From contig NZ_JAAVVC010000010.1 in NCBI RefSeq assembly GCF_018449725.1, positions 1-64,000 of the forward strand: 64,000 nt of DNA, written 5' to 3'. Position numbers and translations under genes: made by a program. This document shows, piece by piece, positions 52,164 through 61,802 of the stretch. This DNA is from Pseudomonas sp. dw_612 (GTDB lineage: Bacteria; Pseudomonadota; Gammaproteobacteria; Pseudomonadales; Pseudomonadaceae). Every line of letters starts with the position of its first letter. Positions within the stretch are counted from its first letter, which is position 1. Below the pieces are notes generated by a model that was not told the DNA's origin, did no database searches, and saw only the letters and a list, made by a program, of their open reading frames with translations.

Positions 52164-52286
52164 GGGAATTGCGCATGACTGCTGAGTCGCGTTTTTTATG
52201 AAGGCCAATCAGCGTTCTGAATGTTTCTCAACAAGCGGGTTGCAGAGGGCTAGGGTGGTGGCACAACTATAAAAAGGCACGCCGCA

Positions 52287-54839
52287 ATGACCGCCATGAC
52301 CCCGTGTCTGGATCGTCCTGGATTTCTTCCTCGCCTGTCGTCCCATCACCTTTCCCGAGCCCGGTTGAGCGAACCGCTGCTGGCGTCGCCCGCGCGGGTA
52401 AAACTGCTGTGTGCGCCGGCGGGCAGTGGCAAGAGTGCGTTGCTGGCAGAGTGTTTGTTGCAGGCGCCGGCGCAGTGTCGGGTGGTTTGGCTGGCGTTGT
52501 TCGGCGCAGCATTGAGCCGGGCCGATTTTTGCCAGCGGCTGGCGGAGGCGCTTCAACTGCCGGTGGCGGACGAGTCCGGCTTGTTGGCGCACCTGGCGCG
52601 CGTGCAGACGCCCACCTGGTTGTTTGTCGACGACTATTGCCGTGTCCCGGCACCGGAACTGGACGGGCTGCTCGATCAACTATTGGCGGTCAGCAACCCG
52701 CTGATCACCTGGTGGCTGAGTGGTCGGCGGCGGCCGCATTGCAACTGGCCGCGCCTGTTGCTGGATGATGAACTGCATGAGTTCGAAGGTCGGACACTGG
52801 CACTGACGGCGGCCGAAATCGAGCGACTGTTGCTGCACTTCGAGGCACCGTTGGCGGCGAAAACCGCGAGGCGGATTTTTCAGCGCAGTGGTGGTTGGTG
52901 CGCTGCCGTACGCATTGCTTTGCTCGATGGCTGCCAATGGGCCAAGGACCCCAATCATCCTGGCCGCACGGCAACCTTGCTCGATTATCTGCAGCACGAA
53001 CTGTTCAGCCACTTGCCCGCCGAACTGACCGAAGCCTGGCAGGTGCTGGCGCATCTGCCACGGTTCAACGCCAGCCTGTGCGAGCACCTGTTCGGTGCCG
53101 GGGAGGGCGCGCGCTGGATGCATGAGTTACACGTGCGCGGTTGTTTTATCGAAGCCTGGCACGATTCGCCGGACTGGTTGCAAGTGTTCGCGCCGCTGAG
53201 TCGATTGATGCGTGATGAACCGTGGCCGGGCGGGCGGTCCTGGCATCGGCGTGCCTGTCAGTGGTTTTGCGCCCAGGAAGACTGGCAAGCAGCGTTCGAA
53301 CAAGCGCTGTTGGCGGAAGAGTTCGAGGTGGCCGTCAGCCTGTTGCAGCATTTCAATCTCGAGCACTTGTTTCGCGGCCAGAATGTCGCGCTGCTGTTGC
53401 GGCTGCATGAGCAACATGGCGATGACTTGATGCTCGGTTCGCCGCAATTGGTCGGGCTGGTCACGGCGGCTCTGTTGTTCGCCGGTCGCTTTGAGCAGGC
53501 GTCGGACTGCATCGAACAATTGGCGCGTTTCGCCCCGCAACCGAGCGCGGCATTGCAGCGTCAGTTGCTCGCGCGTTGGCAGGCGCAGATGGGCTGGTTG
53601 CTGCATCTGCAGGGGCGCGGGGAGTCTGCCCGCGCGCACTTTCTGGAGGCACTGACGGCGTTGGGCGCCGAGGCTTGGTCCGCACGTCTGTTGTGCCTGT
53701 CCGGGCTGACCCAGCAGGCGTTGCTCAACGCCGACCTTGAAGCCGCCCAGGCCCTGAATCGCGAAGCGCTGTGCCTGGCGCGGGCGCACGATTCGTTGCT
53801 ATTCGAAGGGTTGCTGGAACTCGATCACGCGCAGTTGCTGGAACAACGCGGCGCTGCCGGACGTGCCGAAAGCCTGCTGGCCAATATCCATGAACTGTTG
53901 AGTCAGCAAGCCGACCCGGCAACACCGTTGTTGGGGCGCATCGCTTTGCGCCGGGGCCGTCTGGCGTTGAGCCAGGGGCACGATGAGCAGGCGGCCGAGT
54001 TCTTTGATTCGGGTCTGCACGCTTGCCTGCGCAGCCAGGACAAACGCGTGTTGTACGGCTTTCTCGGCCAGGCGCAATTGGCGGCCAATCAGGGCGACTA
54101 TGCCCAGGCTTTTATCCGCTTGCGCGATGCCGAACGCTTGATGCAACAACGGCAAATTCCCGACACGGTGTATCGCGGGGTTTTGTTGCAGGTCAGCAGT
54201 CAGTTCTGGTTGCAGCAGGGCCGGCCGGAGTTGGCCCATGAGGCGTTGACGCGGGTGTTACGCCATTACCGTGGGCCGAATGCACGGCAGGCTCCGCCGG
54301 CGACGCTGGAGTTGATTCCGCGGATTGAGTGTTTGTTGGTATTGGCGCAGGTTTACTTGCATCGCTGCCAGGACCCGATCCTGCAACTGAACCGGTTATT
54401 GGAGCAGGCCCGGCGCTGTGGCTTGGTGAACCTGGAAACCGAACTGTTGTTCGCCCAGGTGGAAGTCTCATGGCTCGTCGGTGATGAATCGGGCGCCCGT
54501 GAATTCTGGCGCGAGGCGCAAGAGCGGGTTGATCGCTGTCATTTGCAGCAAGCGCGGCGAGATATCTGTTCGCGCCTGCCAGAACGGATCAAGCGCCTGG
54601 TCGACCAGGATGATCACCTGCCGGTGGCACACTGCAATGCTGATCACCCGCTGAGTCAGCGAGAACTTGAAGTGCTGGAGTTGATTGCACGTGGTAATTC
54701 CAATCAACAGATTGCAGAACAATTGTTCATCTCGTTACATACAGTTAAAACCCATGCGCGGCGGATTCACGGGAAGTTGGGCGTAGAGCGAAGAACCCAG
54801 GCGGTCGCCAAGGCCAAGGGGCTGGGGTTATTGGCGTGA
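52287..54839 (+). CDS. MalT-type (LAL) LuxR transcriptional regulator
   Basis: An 850-residue regulator: N-terminal P-loop ATPase (LLCAPAGSGKSALLAE, near 45-60), a long helical/TPR-like middle (about 330-700) and a C-terminal LuxR helix-turn-helix (LSQRELEVLELIARG, NSNQQIAEQLFISLHTVKTH, about 790-845). ATP- and inducer-dependent activators of this type usually control neighbouring genes, here probably DUF1302/DUF1329 on the left; such a triple is common in pseudomonads. A role for the DUF6543 gene to its right cannot be excluded. Confidence 0.92.
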   Translation: MTAMTPCLDRPGFLPRLSSHHLSRARLSEPLLASPARVKLLCAPAGSGKSALLAECLLQAPAQCRVVWLALFGAALSRADFCQRLAEALQLPVADESGLLAHLARVQTPTWLFVDDYCRVPAPELDGLLDQLLAVSNPLITWWLSGRRRPHCNWPRLLLDDELHEFEGRTLALTAAEIERLLLHFEAPLAAKTARRIFQRSGGWCAAVRIALLDGCQWAKDPNHPGRTATLLDYLQHELFSHLPAELTEAWQVLAHLPRFNASLCEHLFGAGEGARWMHELHVRGCFIEAWHDSPDWLQVFAPLSRLMRDEPWPGGRSWHRRACQWFCAQEDWQAAFEQALLAEEFEVAVSLLQHFNLEHLFRGQNVALLLRLHEQHGDDLMLGSPQLVGLVTAALLFAGRFEQASDCIEQLARFAPQPSAALQRQLLARWQAQMGWLLHLQGRGESARAHFLEALTALGAEAWSARLLCLSGLTQQALLNADLEAAQALNREALCLARAHDSLLFEGLLELDHAQLLEQRGAAGRAESLLANIHELLSQQADPATPLLGRIALRRGRLALSQGHDEQAAEFFDSGLHACLRSQDKRVLYGFLGQAQLAANQGDYAQAFIRLRDAERLMQQRQIPDTVYRGVLLQVSSQFWLQQGRPELAHEALTRVLRHYRGPNARQAPPATLELIPRIECLLVLAQVYLHRCQDPILQLNRLLEQARRCGLVNLETELLFAQVEVSWLVGDESGAREFWREAQERVDRCHLQQARRDICSRLPERIKRLVDQDDHLPVAHCNADHPLSQRELEVLELIARGNSNQQIAEQLFISLHTVKTHARRIHGKLGVERRTQAVAKAKGLGLLA

Positions 54840-55038
54840 AGGCTATTTTTATTGAGTCTGTGATTTAAGTCTGTTCTGTTTGAAGTTATATCGGTTGCAA
54901 GTTTTGTATTTTAGGCTCTGTCGGATTGTTCTACATAAGTGGCAAGGAGTCTCTGCTTTTATTTGTACTGTGCAGTCGTTAGCTTTGTTCGCAGAGGGGA
55001 GTCATAAGGACTTTTCAAATGAGACAAGGTTAATTGAA

Positions 55039-57447
55039 ATGGATATCAACAACTCAGTAGCTGATCGCAATTCCGTACTTGATTATTGGCGCGAAAAGTT
55101 TGGCGAACATAATATGCGCCGCTTTGACGCTCTTCAAACGGCCATGCTGGAAACTGAAGCTGAACTTAAAAAAGTCATGGGGCCGCGCGCTTCGTTGAGT
55201 GCATACGCACGACACCGCGCACAGGAATGGCTGCGCAGCGCGACCAGTGCGTCGATCGACCCGGATCAATCCATTATCAGAACCCGTTACCAATATAAGT
55301 TGGGCGGTCGGGAAGTGATTCAGGAGGATCGTCGCTCGTTAACCGACTATGCGATTTTTGGTCAGCAGGACAAGGACCGGATCACGCTGTCATTCGAGGG
55401 GCAGACGGCTGGCGGTATCTCGTATTTTCCAATGCAGAATTGGCTTTCCCAAGTAGACATACGCTCCGATTACGCACAAATGCTGATGAACGATCCCTCG
55501 CAGGCCGTGCATTGCGCCGCACTGGAATACCTGTCCCGGCAGATGGAGTTCACTGCGTTTTGCGATCGTTTTGAGTACCCGAACAGCGGAATAAACGAGG
55601 ATTGGCTGCAACGGTTGCTGCACGGCGATCCGTCGATGTTGGTTCGCGGGATTATTTTGCAGGGCACGGGTGCGCCGCTGAGAAATCTCTTTCTTATTAG
55701 CGAGAGAAGCCGCCCTGATGGACGTTGTGTGTTCTTTGCGCCAGGCGAGCCCAGTGGCAAAGTGTGGCACGGAGTTCCCAATAGTGAGGAAGCAAAATGG
55801 CGCATCTATGAGTGGGCAACTCGCCAGCCGGAGTATTTATCTCAGCAAGCGGGCAGTCGCTTTCAGACGAGCCTGCGTAACTTTCTTCGCGACCTTGAAC
55901 GGAGATTCAATGCCTGGAAAAGTGAGTCGGTGAGATTCGTTGATCTTTCGCAGTCGCTGGACGAGCCACCGTTGTCCGGAATGGTCAGCGAAAAAGTGTA
56001 TTGGGACAAGTTTGAAGGTATTGCATTGGCACCGCCTAATTATCGATCGGCGACGTTTGATGAACGTCAGGAGTTTGCCAGTCTTGATACGCAACTTAAA
56101 GCCTTGTACACCGTTGAAGGTCGTGAGGCGGCACTTGTTTCCTACGAGAAGTTCACCTATGACTTGATCAAGGAACGGGTTGAGGGGGTGCTGAAAGAGC
56201 GCGGTGAAGTGGTCGCGGTCGATCCGGATTTGATCAGGATCGAGTTCGGGCCGTCTGAGAAAATGTCGCTCACCTCGCTGATGACTCAAGAGAAAAGTTT
56301 TTACGCAGTAGAGAATGATCGATTGCCGGTCGATAGTTACCCCAGATTCCGTCTGGAGCCTGGGCACCCGTCGCTGACAACACTCAATATTCTTGATCTG
56401 GCCAGTTGGTCCCGGACATTGCGCCCCGGCGAAAAATACATTGATATGCTGCATTCGGTTTACTTGAACATGAATGATCCGGCCTACAACTTTCGCCGTG
56501 AAGTGCATGTTGAGCGGCAACTGGCCGAAATGAATCGAGCCGCGTTGTCGGGTTACTTCCAGGGGCAGATTTCCCGGGAAGTCTTTCACGACTTCAAGCA
56601 AGCCATTGCGTCACTGCGCACGCCGGACAGGTATGGGGGGCCGGTCATGGGCGACTATCCGGTCAACGAAAACAGCGTTTACCAGTTCCATCTGGGTCGA
56701 CGCCGTCCGGTGGAAGGTGTCTATGTGTTTCGCTTCATGAAGGGGCGCGAAGTAAAGGATTACCTGTACACGCCACAAGCGCCGGATGGCATTTGGTTCC
56801 GTCCGCTGGAATATTTCGACTCTTCTGTACGAATCAATGATTTGCGGCAGTACTACATCGACCGGGTTCACTACCAGAGTCGCACGTTCGCGGTCGAATA
56901 CTTCGATGCCTTGCTCGCTTCTACACACACCGTCAAAGCGCCTGACCTGGAGGTGAATAGCCGGGTGCGCGACTTCTCCAGGTCCTATGAGCAAATGATC
57001 AGTCGCGTCATCGACGATGTGGATGCGAAAACCACCAGCCTTGCGGAAATTATTACCAAGGTGACATACGACACGGTGGTGCTGGCGGCACAGGTCATCA
57101 GCCTGGCGATTCCGCCGATTGGTCTCATCGCCAGTGCCGTGCAAATCACCCAATATGTGTTTGAGGGGATTGAGGCGTATCACTATCGCGACAGGGCTAA
57201 AGCCATCGACCAAGTCAAGGAAGCGCTGATAGAGCTGGCCACACTGGGTTACGGCAAGTACAAGGAACTGGGCAAGCCGGCAGTCTCCAGCCTGCAGAAA
57301 ACCTTGATTGATCTCGCGGGTGATACGAAGACCCTGGCGGATCTGGTGTCGAAAGCCATCGGCCAGAAGGTGCCGCACAAGATGCTGCTGGAAATTGTCC
57401 AGGACATCTCAAAAGACGAGGCTCGCAGTAAAACCTGGGTACGCTGA
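55039..57447 (+). CDS. DUF6543 (dermonecrotic-toxin-like) protein
   Basis: An 802-residue protein resembling the DUF6543/dermonecrotic-toxin domain proteins of Pseudomonas, usually 1000-2000 aa with LRR and NEL ubiquitin-ligase parts; those parts are missing, so this is a short member. Recognised from the helical N-terminal part (AYARHRAQEWLRS), LHSVYLNMNDPAYNFRREVH and the C-terminal hydrophobic stretch at about 675-715 (VISLAIPPIGLIASAVQITQ) near YHYRDRAKAID. No signal peptide. The ATG at 55039 (MDINNSV) begins good codon use; the 200-base AT-rich leader before it looks non-coding, though the frame opens at 54880. The flank suggests acquired DNA. Function unknown; toxin or effector is inference. 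Confidence 0.75.
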   Translation: MDINNSVADRNSVLDYWREKFGEHNMRRFDALQTAMLETEAELKKVMGPRASLSAYARHRAQEWLRSATSASIDPDQSIIRTRYQYKLGGREVIQEDRRSLTDYAIFGQQDKDRITLSFEGQTAGGISYFPMQNWLSQVDIRSDYAQMLMNDPSQAVHCAALEYLSRQMEFTAFCDRFEYPNSGINEDWLQRLLHGDPSMLVRGIILQGTGAPLRNLFLISERSRPDGRCVFFAPGEPSGKVWHGVPNSEEAKWRIYEWATRQPEYLSQQAGSRFQTSLRNFLRDLERRFNAWKSESVRFVDLSQSLDEPPLSGMVSEKVYWDKFEGIALAPPNYRSATFDERQEFASLDTQLKALYTVEGREAALVSYEKFTYDLIKERVEGVLKERGEVVAVDPDLIRIEFGPSEKMSLTSLMTQEKSFYAVENDRLPVDSYPRFRLEPGHPSLTTLNILDLASWSRTLRPGEKYIDMLHSVYLNMNDPAYNFRREVHVERQLAEMNRAALSGYFQGQISREVFHDFKQAIASLRTPDRYGGPVMGDYPVNENSVYQFHLGRRRPVEGVYVFRFMKGREVKDYLYTPQAPDGIWFRPLEYFDSSVRINDLRQYYIDRVHYQSRTFAVEYFDALLASTHTVKAPDLEVNSRVRDFSRSYEQMISRVIDDVDAKTTSLAEIITKVTYDTVVLAAQVISLAIPPIGLIASAVQITQYVFEGIEAYHYRDRAKAIDQVKEALIELATLGYGKYKELGKPAVSSLQKTLIDLAGDTKTLADLVSKAIGQKVPHKMLLEIVQDISKDEARSKTWVR

Positions 57448-57483
57448 CGCGATACTGGCGGATGGCCCTCGAATCGTCAGTGC

Positions 57484-58263
57484 CTAGGATTCATAACCCA
57501 TCCGCCAACTCACGGCCCGGGTCGCCGCCAGCAAGCGCTGCGCCGCCGGGCCGTCTTCATCGGCGTGGAACAGCGACGTCGGGCCGACGATGGTCAGTAC
57601 CGCTGCCACGTTGCCCACGGCATTGAAGACCGGCGCGGATAACGCGTCGACGCCCGGCATCAGCAAGCCGTGAACATGGTGCAAGCCGCGCTCACGGATC
57701 TGTTCACGCAAATTCGTGTAGACCTGATTATCAGCCAAGGCATGGGCTTCGCTGGCCTGGATCTCCAGCTCGCGCAACCCAACGGTTTCCCTGTCCGGCA
57801 GAAACGCACTGAACACCAGCCCTGTCGAAGAACTGAGCAACGGCAACACCGAGCCCAATTGCGTCACCACCGTCACCGCGCGCACCGCCGGTTCGATGTG
57901 CACCACGGTCGCACCCTGATTGCCCCACACCGCCAGGAAGCAGGTTTCGTTCAAGTCATCGCGCAACTCGGCCAGGGGCAGGGCGGCGACTTTCAGCACG
58001 TCCATACTGTTGAGTGCGGCGAGGCCCACGCGCAAGGCTTCGCGACCGAGGCCGTAATGGTTGGTGGCGGTATTTTGTTCGGCAAAACCGCTGGCGATCA
58101 GCGCCTGCAAATAGCGATGAACCTTGCTCGCCGGCATCTGTACGTGTTCGGCCAGGCGCGACAACGAGGTCGATGGTGACAGTTCGGCCAGGGCCTTGAG
58201 GATGTCAGTGCCGACCTCGGCCGAACGGACTTTCTGCTTATCGTTGCTGCGCGGCTTTTCCAT
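57484..58263 (-). CDS. hmgR: IclR-family repressor HmgR
   Basis: A 259-residue IclR regulator: HTH at about 18-75 (LAEHVQMPASKVHRYLQALI, SGFAEQNTATNHYGLG) and a C-terminal effector domain (LSAPVFNAVGNVAAVLTIVG). Divergent from hmgA; in P. putida HmgR represses hmgABC and homogentisate releases it. A palindrome with a third half site lies in between. Confidence 0.92.
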   Translation of the reverse strand: MEKPRSNDKQKVRSAEVGTDILKALAELSPSTSLSRLAEHVQMPASKVHRYLQALIASGFAEQNTATNHYGLGREALRVGLAALNSMDVLKVAALPLAELRDDLNETCFLAVWGNQGATVVHIEPAVRAVTVVTQLGSVLPLLSSSTGLVFSAFLPDRETVGLRELEIQASEAHALADNQVYTNLREQIRERGLHHVHGLLMPGVDALSAPVFNAVGNVAAVLTIVGPTSLFHADEDGPAAQRLLAATRAVSWRMGYES

Positions 58264-58324
58264 GGAGGCGGTGTGATCCCGGGACGAATGGGCGTCTTTA
58301 TAGCTTGACGGTCAATACCAATCA

Positions 58325-58351
58325 AATTACGTTAAGCGTAATTGAATTACG
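58325..58351. promoter_or_regulatory. Probable HmgR operator
   Basis: AATTACG-TTAAG-CGTAATT perfect palindrome (58325-58343) followed by a third AATTACG (58345-58351), 78 bases before hmgA and 62 bases before hmgR. Confidence 0.75.
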
Positions 58352-58428
58352 ATAAAAATAACCCGGGCGTGCCAAGACCTCTGCAACAGAGCGACAGGCC
58401 ATTGCCTACTCCCTGTTCAGGAGGCTCC

Positions 58429-59733
58429 ATGAACCTCGATTCAACGGCGCCAGCGCTGGCTTATCAGTCAGGCTTCGGTAACGAATTCAGCAGTGAAGCG
58501 TTGCCCGGCGCATTGCCCGTCGGCCAGAACTCCCCGCAAAAAGTCCCCTACGGCCTCTACACCGAACTGTTTTCCGGCACCGCGTTCACCATGGCCCGCA
58601 GCGAAGCGCGGCGCACCTGGATGTACCGCATTCAGCCGTCGGCCAATCACCCGGCGTTCGTCAAACTGGACCGGCAACTGGCCGGTGGTCCGTTGGGTGA
58701 AGTGACCCCCAACCGACTGCGCTGGAACCCGTTGGACATCCCGAGCGAACCCACCGATTTCATCGACGGGCTGGTGAATATGGCTGCCAACGCCGGCGCG
58801 GAAAAACCGTCCGGGATCAGTATTTACAGCTACCGCGCCAACCGCTCCATGGAGCGCGTGTTCTTCAATGCTGATGGTGAATTGCTGCTGGTGCCGGAAC
58901 TGGGTCGCCTGCGCATCGCCACTGAACTGGGTGTGCTGGAACTGGAGCCACTGGAAATCGCCGTGCTGCCGCGCGGTCTGAAATTCCGCGTCGAACTGCT
59001 CGACCCACAGGCCCGCGGCTACATCGCCGAAAACCATGGCGCGCCTCTACGCTTGCCGGACCTCGGGCCAATCGGCAGCAACGGCCTGGCCAATCCAAGG
59101 GACTTCCTGACTCCGGTGGCGCATTACGAAGACCTCAAGCAACCGACCACTCTGGTGCAGAAATTCCTCGGCCAGCTGTGGGGCTGCGAGCTCAATCACT
59201 CGCCGCTGAACGTGGTGGCCTGGCACGGCAACAACGTGCCCTACAAATATGACCTGCGCCGTTTTAACACCATCGGCACCGTGAGTTTCGATCACCCGGA
59301 CCCATCGATCTTCACCGTCCTGACCTCGCCGACCAGCGTCCACGGCTTGGCCAACCTCGACTTCGTGATCTTCCCGCCACGCTGGATGGTGGCCGAGAAA
59401 ACCTTCCGCCCGCCCTGGTTCCACCGCAACCTGATGAACGAATTCATGGGCCTGATCAAGGGCGAATACGACGCCAAGGCCGAAGGCTTCGTGCCCGGTG
59501 GTGCTTCGCTGCACAGCTGCATGAGCGCCCACGGCCCCGACGGCGAGAGCTGCACCAAAGCGATCAACGCCGAGCTGGCGCCAGCGAAAATCGACAACAC
59601 CATGGCCTTCATGTTCGAGACCAGCCAGGTGCTGCGCCCGAGCCAGTTCGCCCTCGAATGCCCGCAACTGCAAACCAACTACGACGCCTGCTGGGCCACG
59701 CTGCCCGTCACTTTCGACCCGACCCGGAGATAA
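58429..59733 (+). CDS. hmgA: Homogentisate 1,2-dioxygenase
   Basis: A 434-residue Fe(II) dioxygenase that opens the homogentisate ring. Iron ligands lie in PPWFHRNLMNEFMGLI (His and Glu) and in GASLHSCMSAHGPD (His). AGGAGG 5 bases upstream of the ATG at 58429. Followed by fahA and maiA with short gaps. Loss gives brown pyomelanin in other pseudomonads. Confidence 0.98.
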   Translation: MNLDSTAPALAYQSGFGNEFSSEALPGALPVGQNSPQKVPYGLYTELFSGTAFTMARSEARRTWMYRIQPSANHPAFVKLDRQLAGGPLGEVTPNRLRWNPLDIPSEPTDFIDGLVNMAANAGAEKPSGISIYSYRANRSMERVFFNADGELLLVPELGRLRIATELGVLELEPLEIAVLPRGLKFRVELLDPQARGYIAENHGAPLRLPDLGPIGSNGLANPRDFLTPVAHYEDLKQPTTLVQKFLGQLWGCELNHSPLNVVAWHGNNVPYKYDLRRFNTIGTVSFDHPDPSIFTVLTSPTSVHGLANLDFVIFPPRWMVAEKTFRPPWFHRNLMNEFMGLIKGEYDAKAEGFVPGGASLHSCMSAHGPDGESCTKAINAELAPAKIDNTMAFMFETSQVLRPSQFALECPQLQTNYDACWATLPVTFDPTRR

Positions 59734-59736
59734 CCC

Positions 59737-61041
59737 ATGACTCAGACTTCCATCCCTCGTAGCTGGGTTGCCTCCGCCAATGGCCACACCGATTTCCCGC
59801 TGCAGAACCTGCCACTGGGCGTGTTCAGCGTGAAGGGTTCGGCACCGCGCAGTGGCGTGGCGATCGGCGAGCATATTTTCGACCTGGAAGCGGCGCTGGA
59901 CGCCGGCCTGTTCGAAGGCGCCGCACGCACGGCGGTCGAAGCGGCCCGTGGCGGTCAGCTCAATGCCTTCTTCGAACTGGGCCGCGATGCCCGCGTTGCC
60001 CTGCGCGAACGCCTGCTGGAACTGTTCGCCGAAGGCAGCACCCTGCACGGCAAGCTCGAAGCCCAAGGCGCCAAACTGCTGCCACTGGCGGCGAATTGCG
60101 TGATGCATCTGCCGGCGAAAATCAACGACTACACCGACTTCTACGTCGGCATCGAGCACGCACAAAACGTCGGCAAACTGTTCCGCCCGGACAACCCGTT
60201 GCTGCCGAACTACAAGTACGTGCCGATCGGTTACCACGGCCGCGCCTCGACCATTCGCCCGTCCGGCACCGACGTGCGTCGTCCGAAGGGCCAGACCCTG
60301 CCGGCCGGGCAGACCGAACCAACCTTCGGGCCGTGTGCACGCCTGGACTACGAACTGGAACTGGGGATCTGGATCGGCCAGGGCAACGAGATGGGCGACT
60401 CGATCGCCATTGGCGACGCGGCGGATCACATTGCCGGTTTCTGCCTGCTCAACGACTGGTCGGCGCGGGATATCCAGGCCTGGGAATACCAGCCGCTGGG
60501 GCCCTTCCTGTCCAAGAGCTTCATCACCAGCATCTCGCCGTGGGTCGTCACCGCTGAAGCGCTGGAACCTTTCCGTCGCGCGCAACCGGCGCGTCCGGAA
60601 GGTGATCCGCTGCCGCTGCCGTACCTCACCGACAAACGCGATCAGGATGGCGGTGCCTTCGACATCGAACTGGAAGTGTTGCTGCTCACCGAAACAATGC
60701 GCGAGCAAAACCTGCCGGCCCATCGCCTGACTCTGAGCAACACCAAACACATGTACTGGACCGTGGCGCAAATGGTTGCGCATCACAGCGTCAACGGTTG
60801 CCAATTGCAGGCCGGTGATCTGTTCGGTTCGGGCACTTTGTCCGGCCCGGAAAGCGGTCAGTTCGGCAGCCTGCTGGAAATCACCGAGGGCGGTAAAAAG
60901 CCGATCGAACTGGCGTCCGGCGAGGTGCGCAAGTTCCTTGAGGACGGCGACGAAATCATCCTGCGCGCCCGTTGCAGCCGCGACGGTTTCGCCTCCATCG
61001 GTTTCGGCGAATGCCGCGGCAAAGTCGTGCCGGCGCGCTAA
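59737..61041 (+). CDS. fahA: Fumarylacetoacetase
   Basis: A 434-residue hydrolase that splits fumarylacetoacetate to fumarate and acetoacetate. DYTDFYVGIEHAQNVGKLFR holds the catalytic His and metal Asp, and YVPIGYHGRASTI, DYELELGIWIG and LNDWSARDIQAWEY are conserved. It starts 3 bases after the hmgA stop. Confidence 0.97.
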   Translation: MTQTSIPRSWVASANGHTDFPLQNLPLGVFSVKGSAPRSGVAIGEHIFDLEAALDAGLFEGAARTAVEAARGGQLNAFFELGRDARVALRERLLELFAEGSTLHGKLEAQGAKLLPLAANCVMHLPAKINDYTDFYVGIEHAQNVGKLFRPDNPLLPNYKYVPIGYHGRASTIRPSGTDVRRPKGQTLPAGQTEPTFGPCARLDYELELGIWIGQGNEMGDSIAIGDAADHIAGFCLLNDWSARDIQAWEYQPLGPFLSKSFITSISPWVVTAEALEPFRRAQPARPEGDPLPLPYLTDKRDQDGGAFDIELEVLLLTETMREQNLPAHRLTLSNTKHMYWTVAQMVAHHSVNGCQLQAGDLFGSGTLSGPESGQFGSLLEITEGGKKPIELASGEVRKFLEDGDEIILRARCSRDGFASIGFGECRGKVVPAR

Positions 61042-61053
61042 GAGGATCGGGGC

Positions 61054-61689
61054 ATGGAACTCTATACCTACTACCGCTCGACCTCGTCGTACCGGGCGCG
61101 CATTGCGTTGGCGTTGAAAGGCCTGGATTACCAGGCCTTGCCGATCAACCTGATCGCTCCGCCCGGTGGCGAACACCGTCAGCCATCGTACCTGGCGATC
61201 AATCCGCAAGGCCGGGTGCCGGCATTGCGCACTGATGAAGGTGAGTTGCTGATCCAGTCGCCCGCGATCATCGAGTACCTGGAGGAACGTTATCCACAGG
61301 TGCCGCTGCTGTCCAAGGACCTTGCTGCCCGTGCACATGAGCGTGGTGTGGCGGCGGTGATCGGTTGCGATGTGCATCCGCTGCACAACGTCAGCGTGCT
61401 CAATAAATTGCGGCAGTCGGGGCACGACGAACCGCAAGTGGTGGAGTGGATCGGGCACTGGATCGGCCAAGGGTTGACGACGGTGGAGCAGTTGATCGGT
61501 GACGCTGGTTACTGCTTCGGCGATCAACCGGGGCTGGCGGATGTTTACCTGATCCCGCAGTTATATGCGGCGGAGCGTTTCAACATCTCGTTGGAGGCGT
61601 ATCCGCGGATTCGTCGGGTTGCGGCGTTGGCGGCAACGCATCCGGCGTTCATCAAGGCCCATCCGGCGAATCAGCCAGACACCCCTTAA
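61054..61689 (+). CDS. maiA: Maleylacetoacetate isomerase (zeta-class GST)
   Basis: A 211-residue glutathione-dependent isomerase. The N-terminal YYRSTSSYRARIALALKG carries the zeta motif SSxxxRVR-like, and the Q-S-P-A-I segment LLIQSPAIIEYLEE binds glutathione. Last gene of hmgA-fahA-maiA, 12 bases after fahA. Converts maleyl- to fumarylacetoacetate for FahA. Confidence 0.96.
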   Translation: MELYTYYRSTSSYRARIALALKGLDYQALPINLIAPPGGEHRQPSYLAINPQGRVPALRTDEGELLIQSPAIIEYLEERYPQVPLLSKDLAARAHERGVAAVIGCDVHPLHNVSVLNKLRQSGHDEPQVVEWIGHWIGQGLTTVEQLIGDAGYCFGDQPGLADVYLIPQLYAAERFNISLEAYPRIRRVAALAATHPAFIKAHPANQPDTP

Positions 61690-61709
61690 CGCTTCACACC
61701 AATCCCCAC

Positions 61710-61799
61710 TGTGGGAGCGGGCTTGCTCGCGAATGCGGTGTGTCAGCTGCATAGATGCTGACTGACACTCCCTCTTCGCGAGCAAGCCCGCTCCCACAG
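61710..61799. repeat. REPIN, class A
   Basis: Inverted GTGGGAGCGGGCTTGCTCGC arms between the convergent maiA and SirB1-family genes. Confidence 0.92.
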
Positions 61800-61802
61800 G
61801 GA

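Noticed and set aside
54880..55038. N-terminal extension of the DUF6543 protein
   Set aside because: The stretch is AT-rich with rare codons and no resemblance to the family; MDINNSV at 55039 is a natural start.
59047..61527. 826-codon open frame antisense to hmgA, fahA and maiA
   Set aside because: All three plus-strand genes are clear and complete; the antisense product has no recognisable motif.
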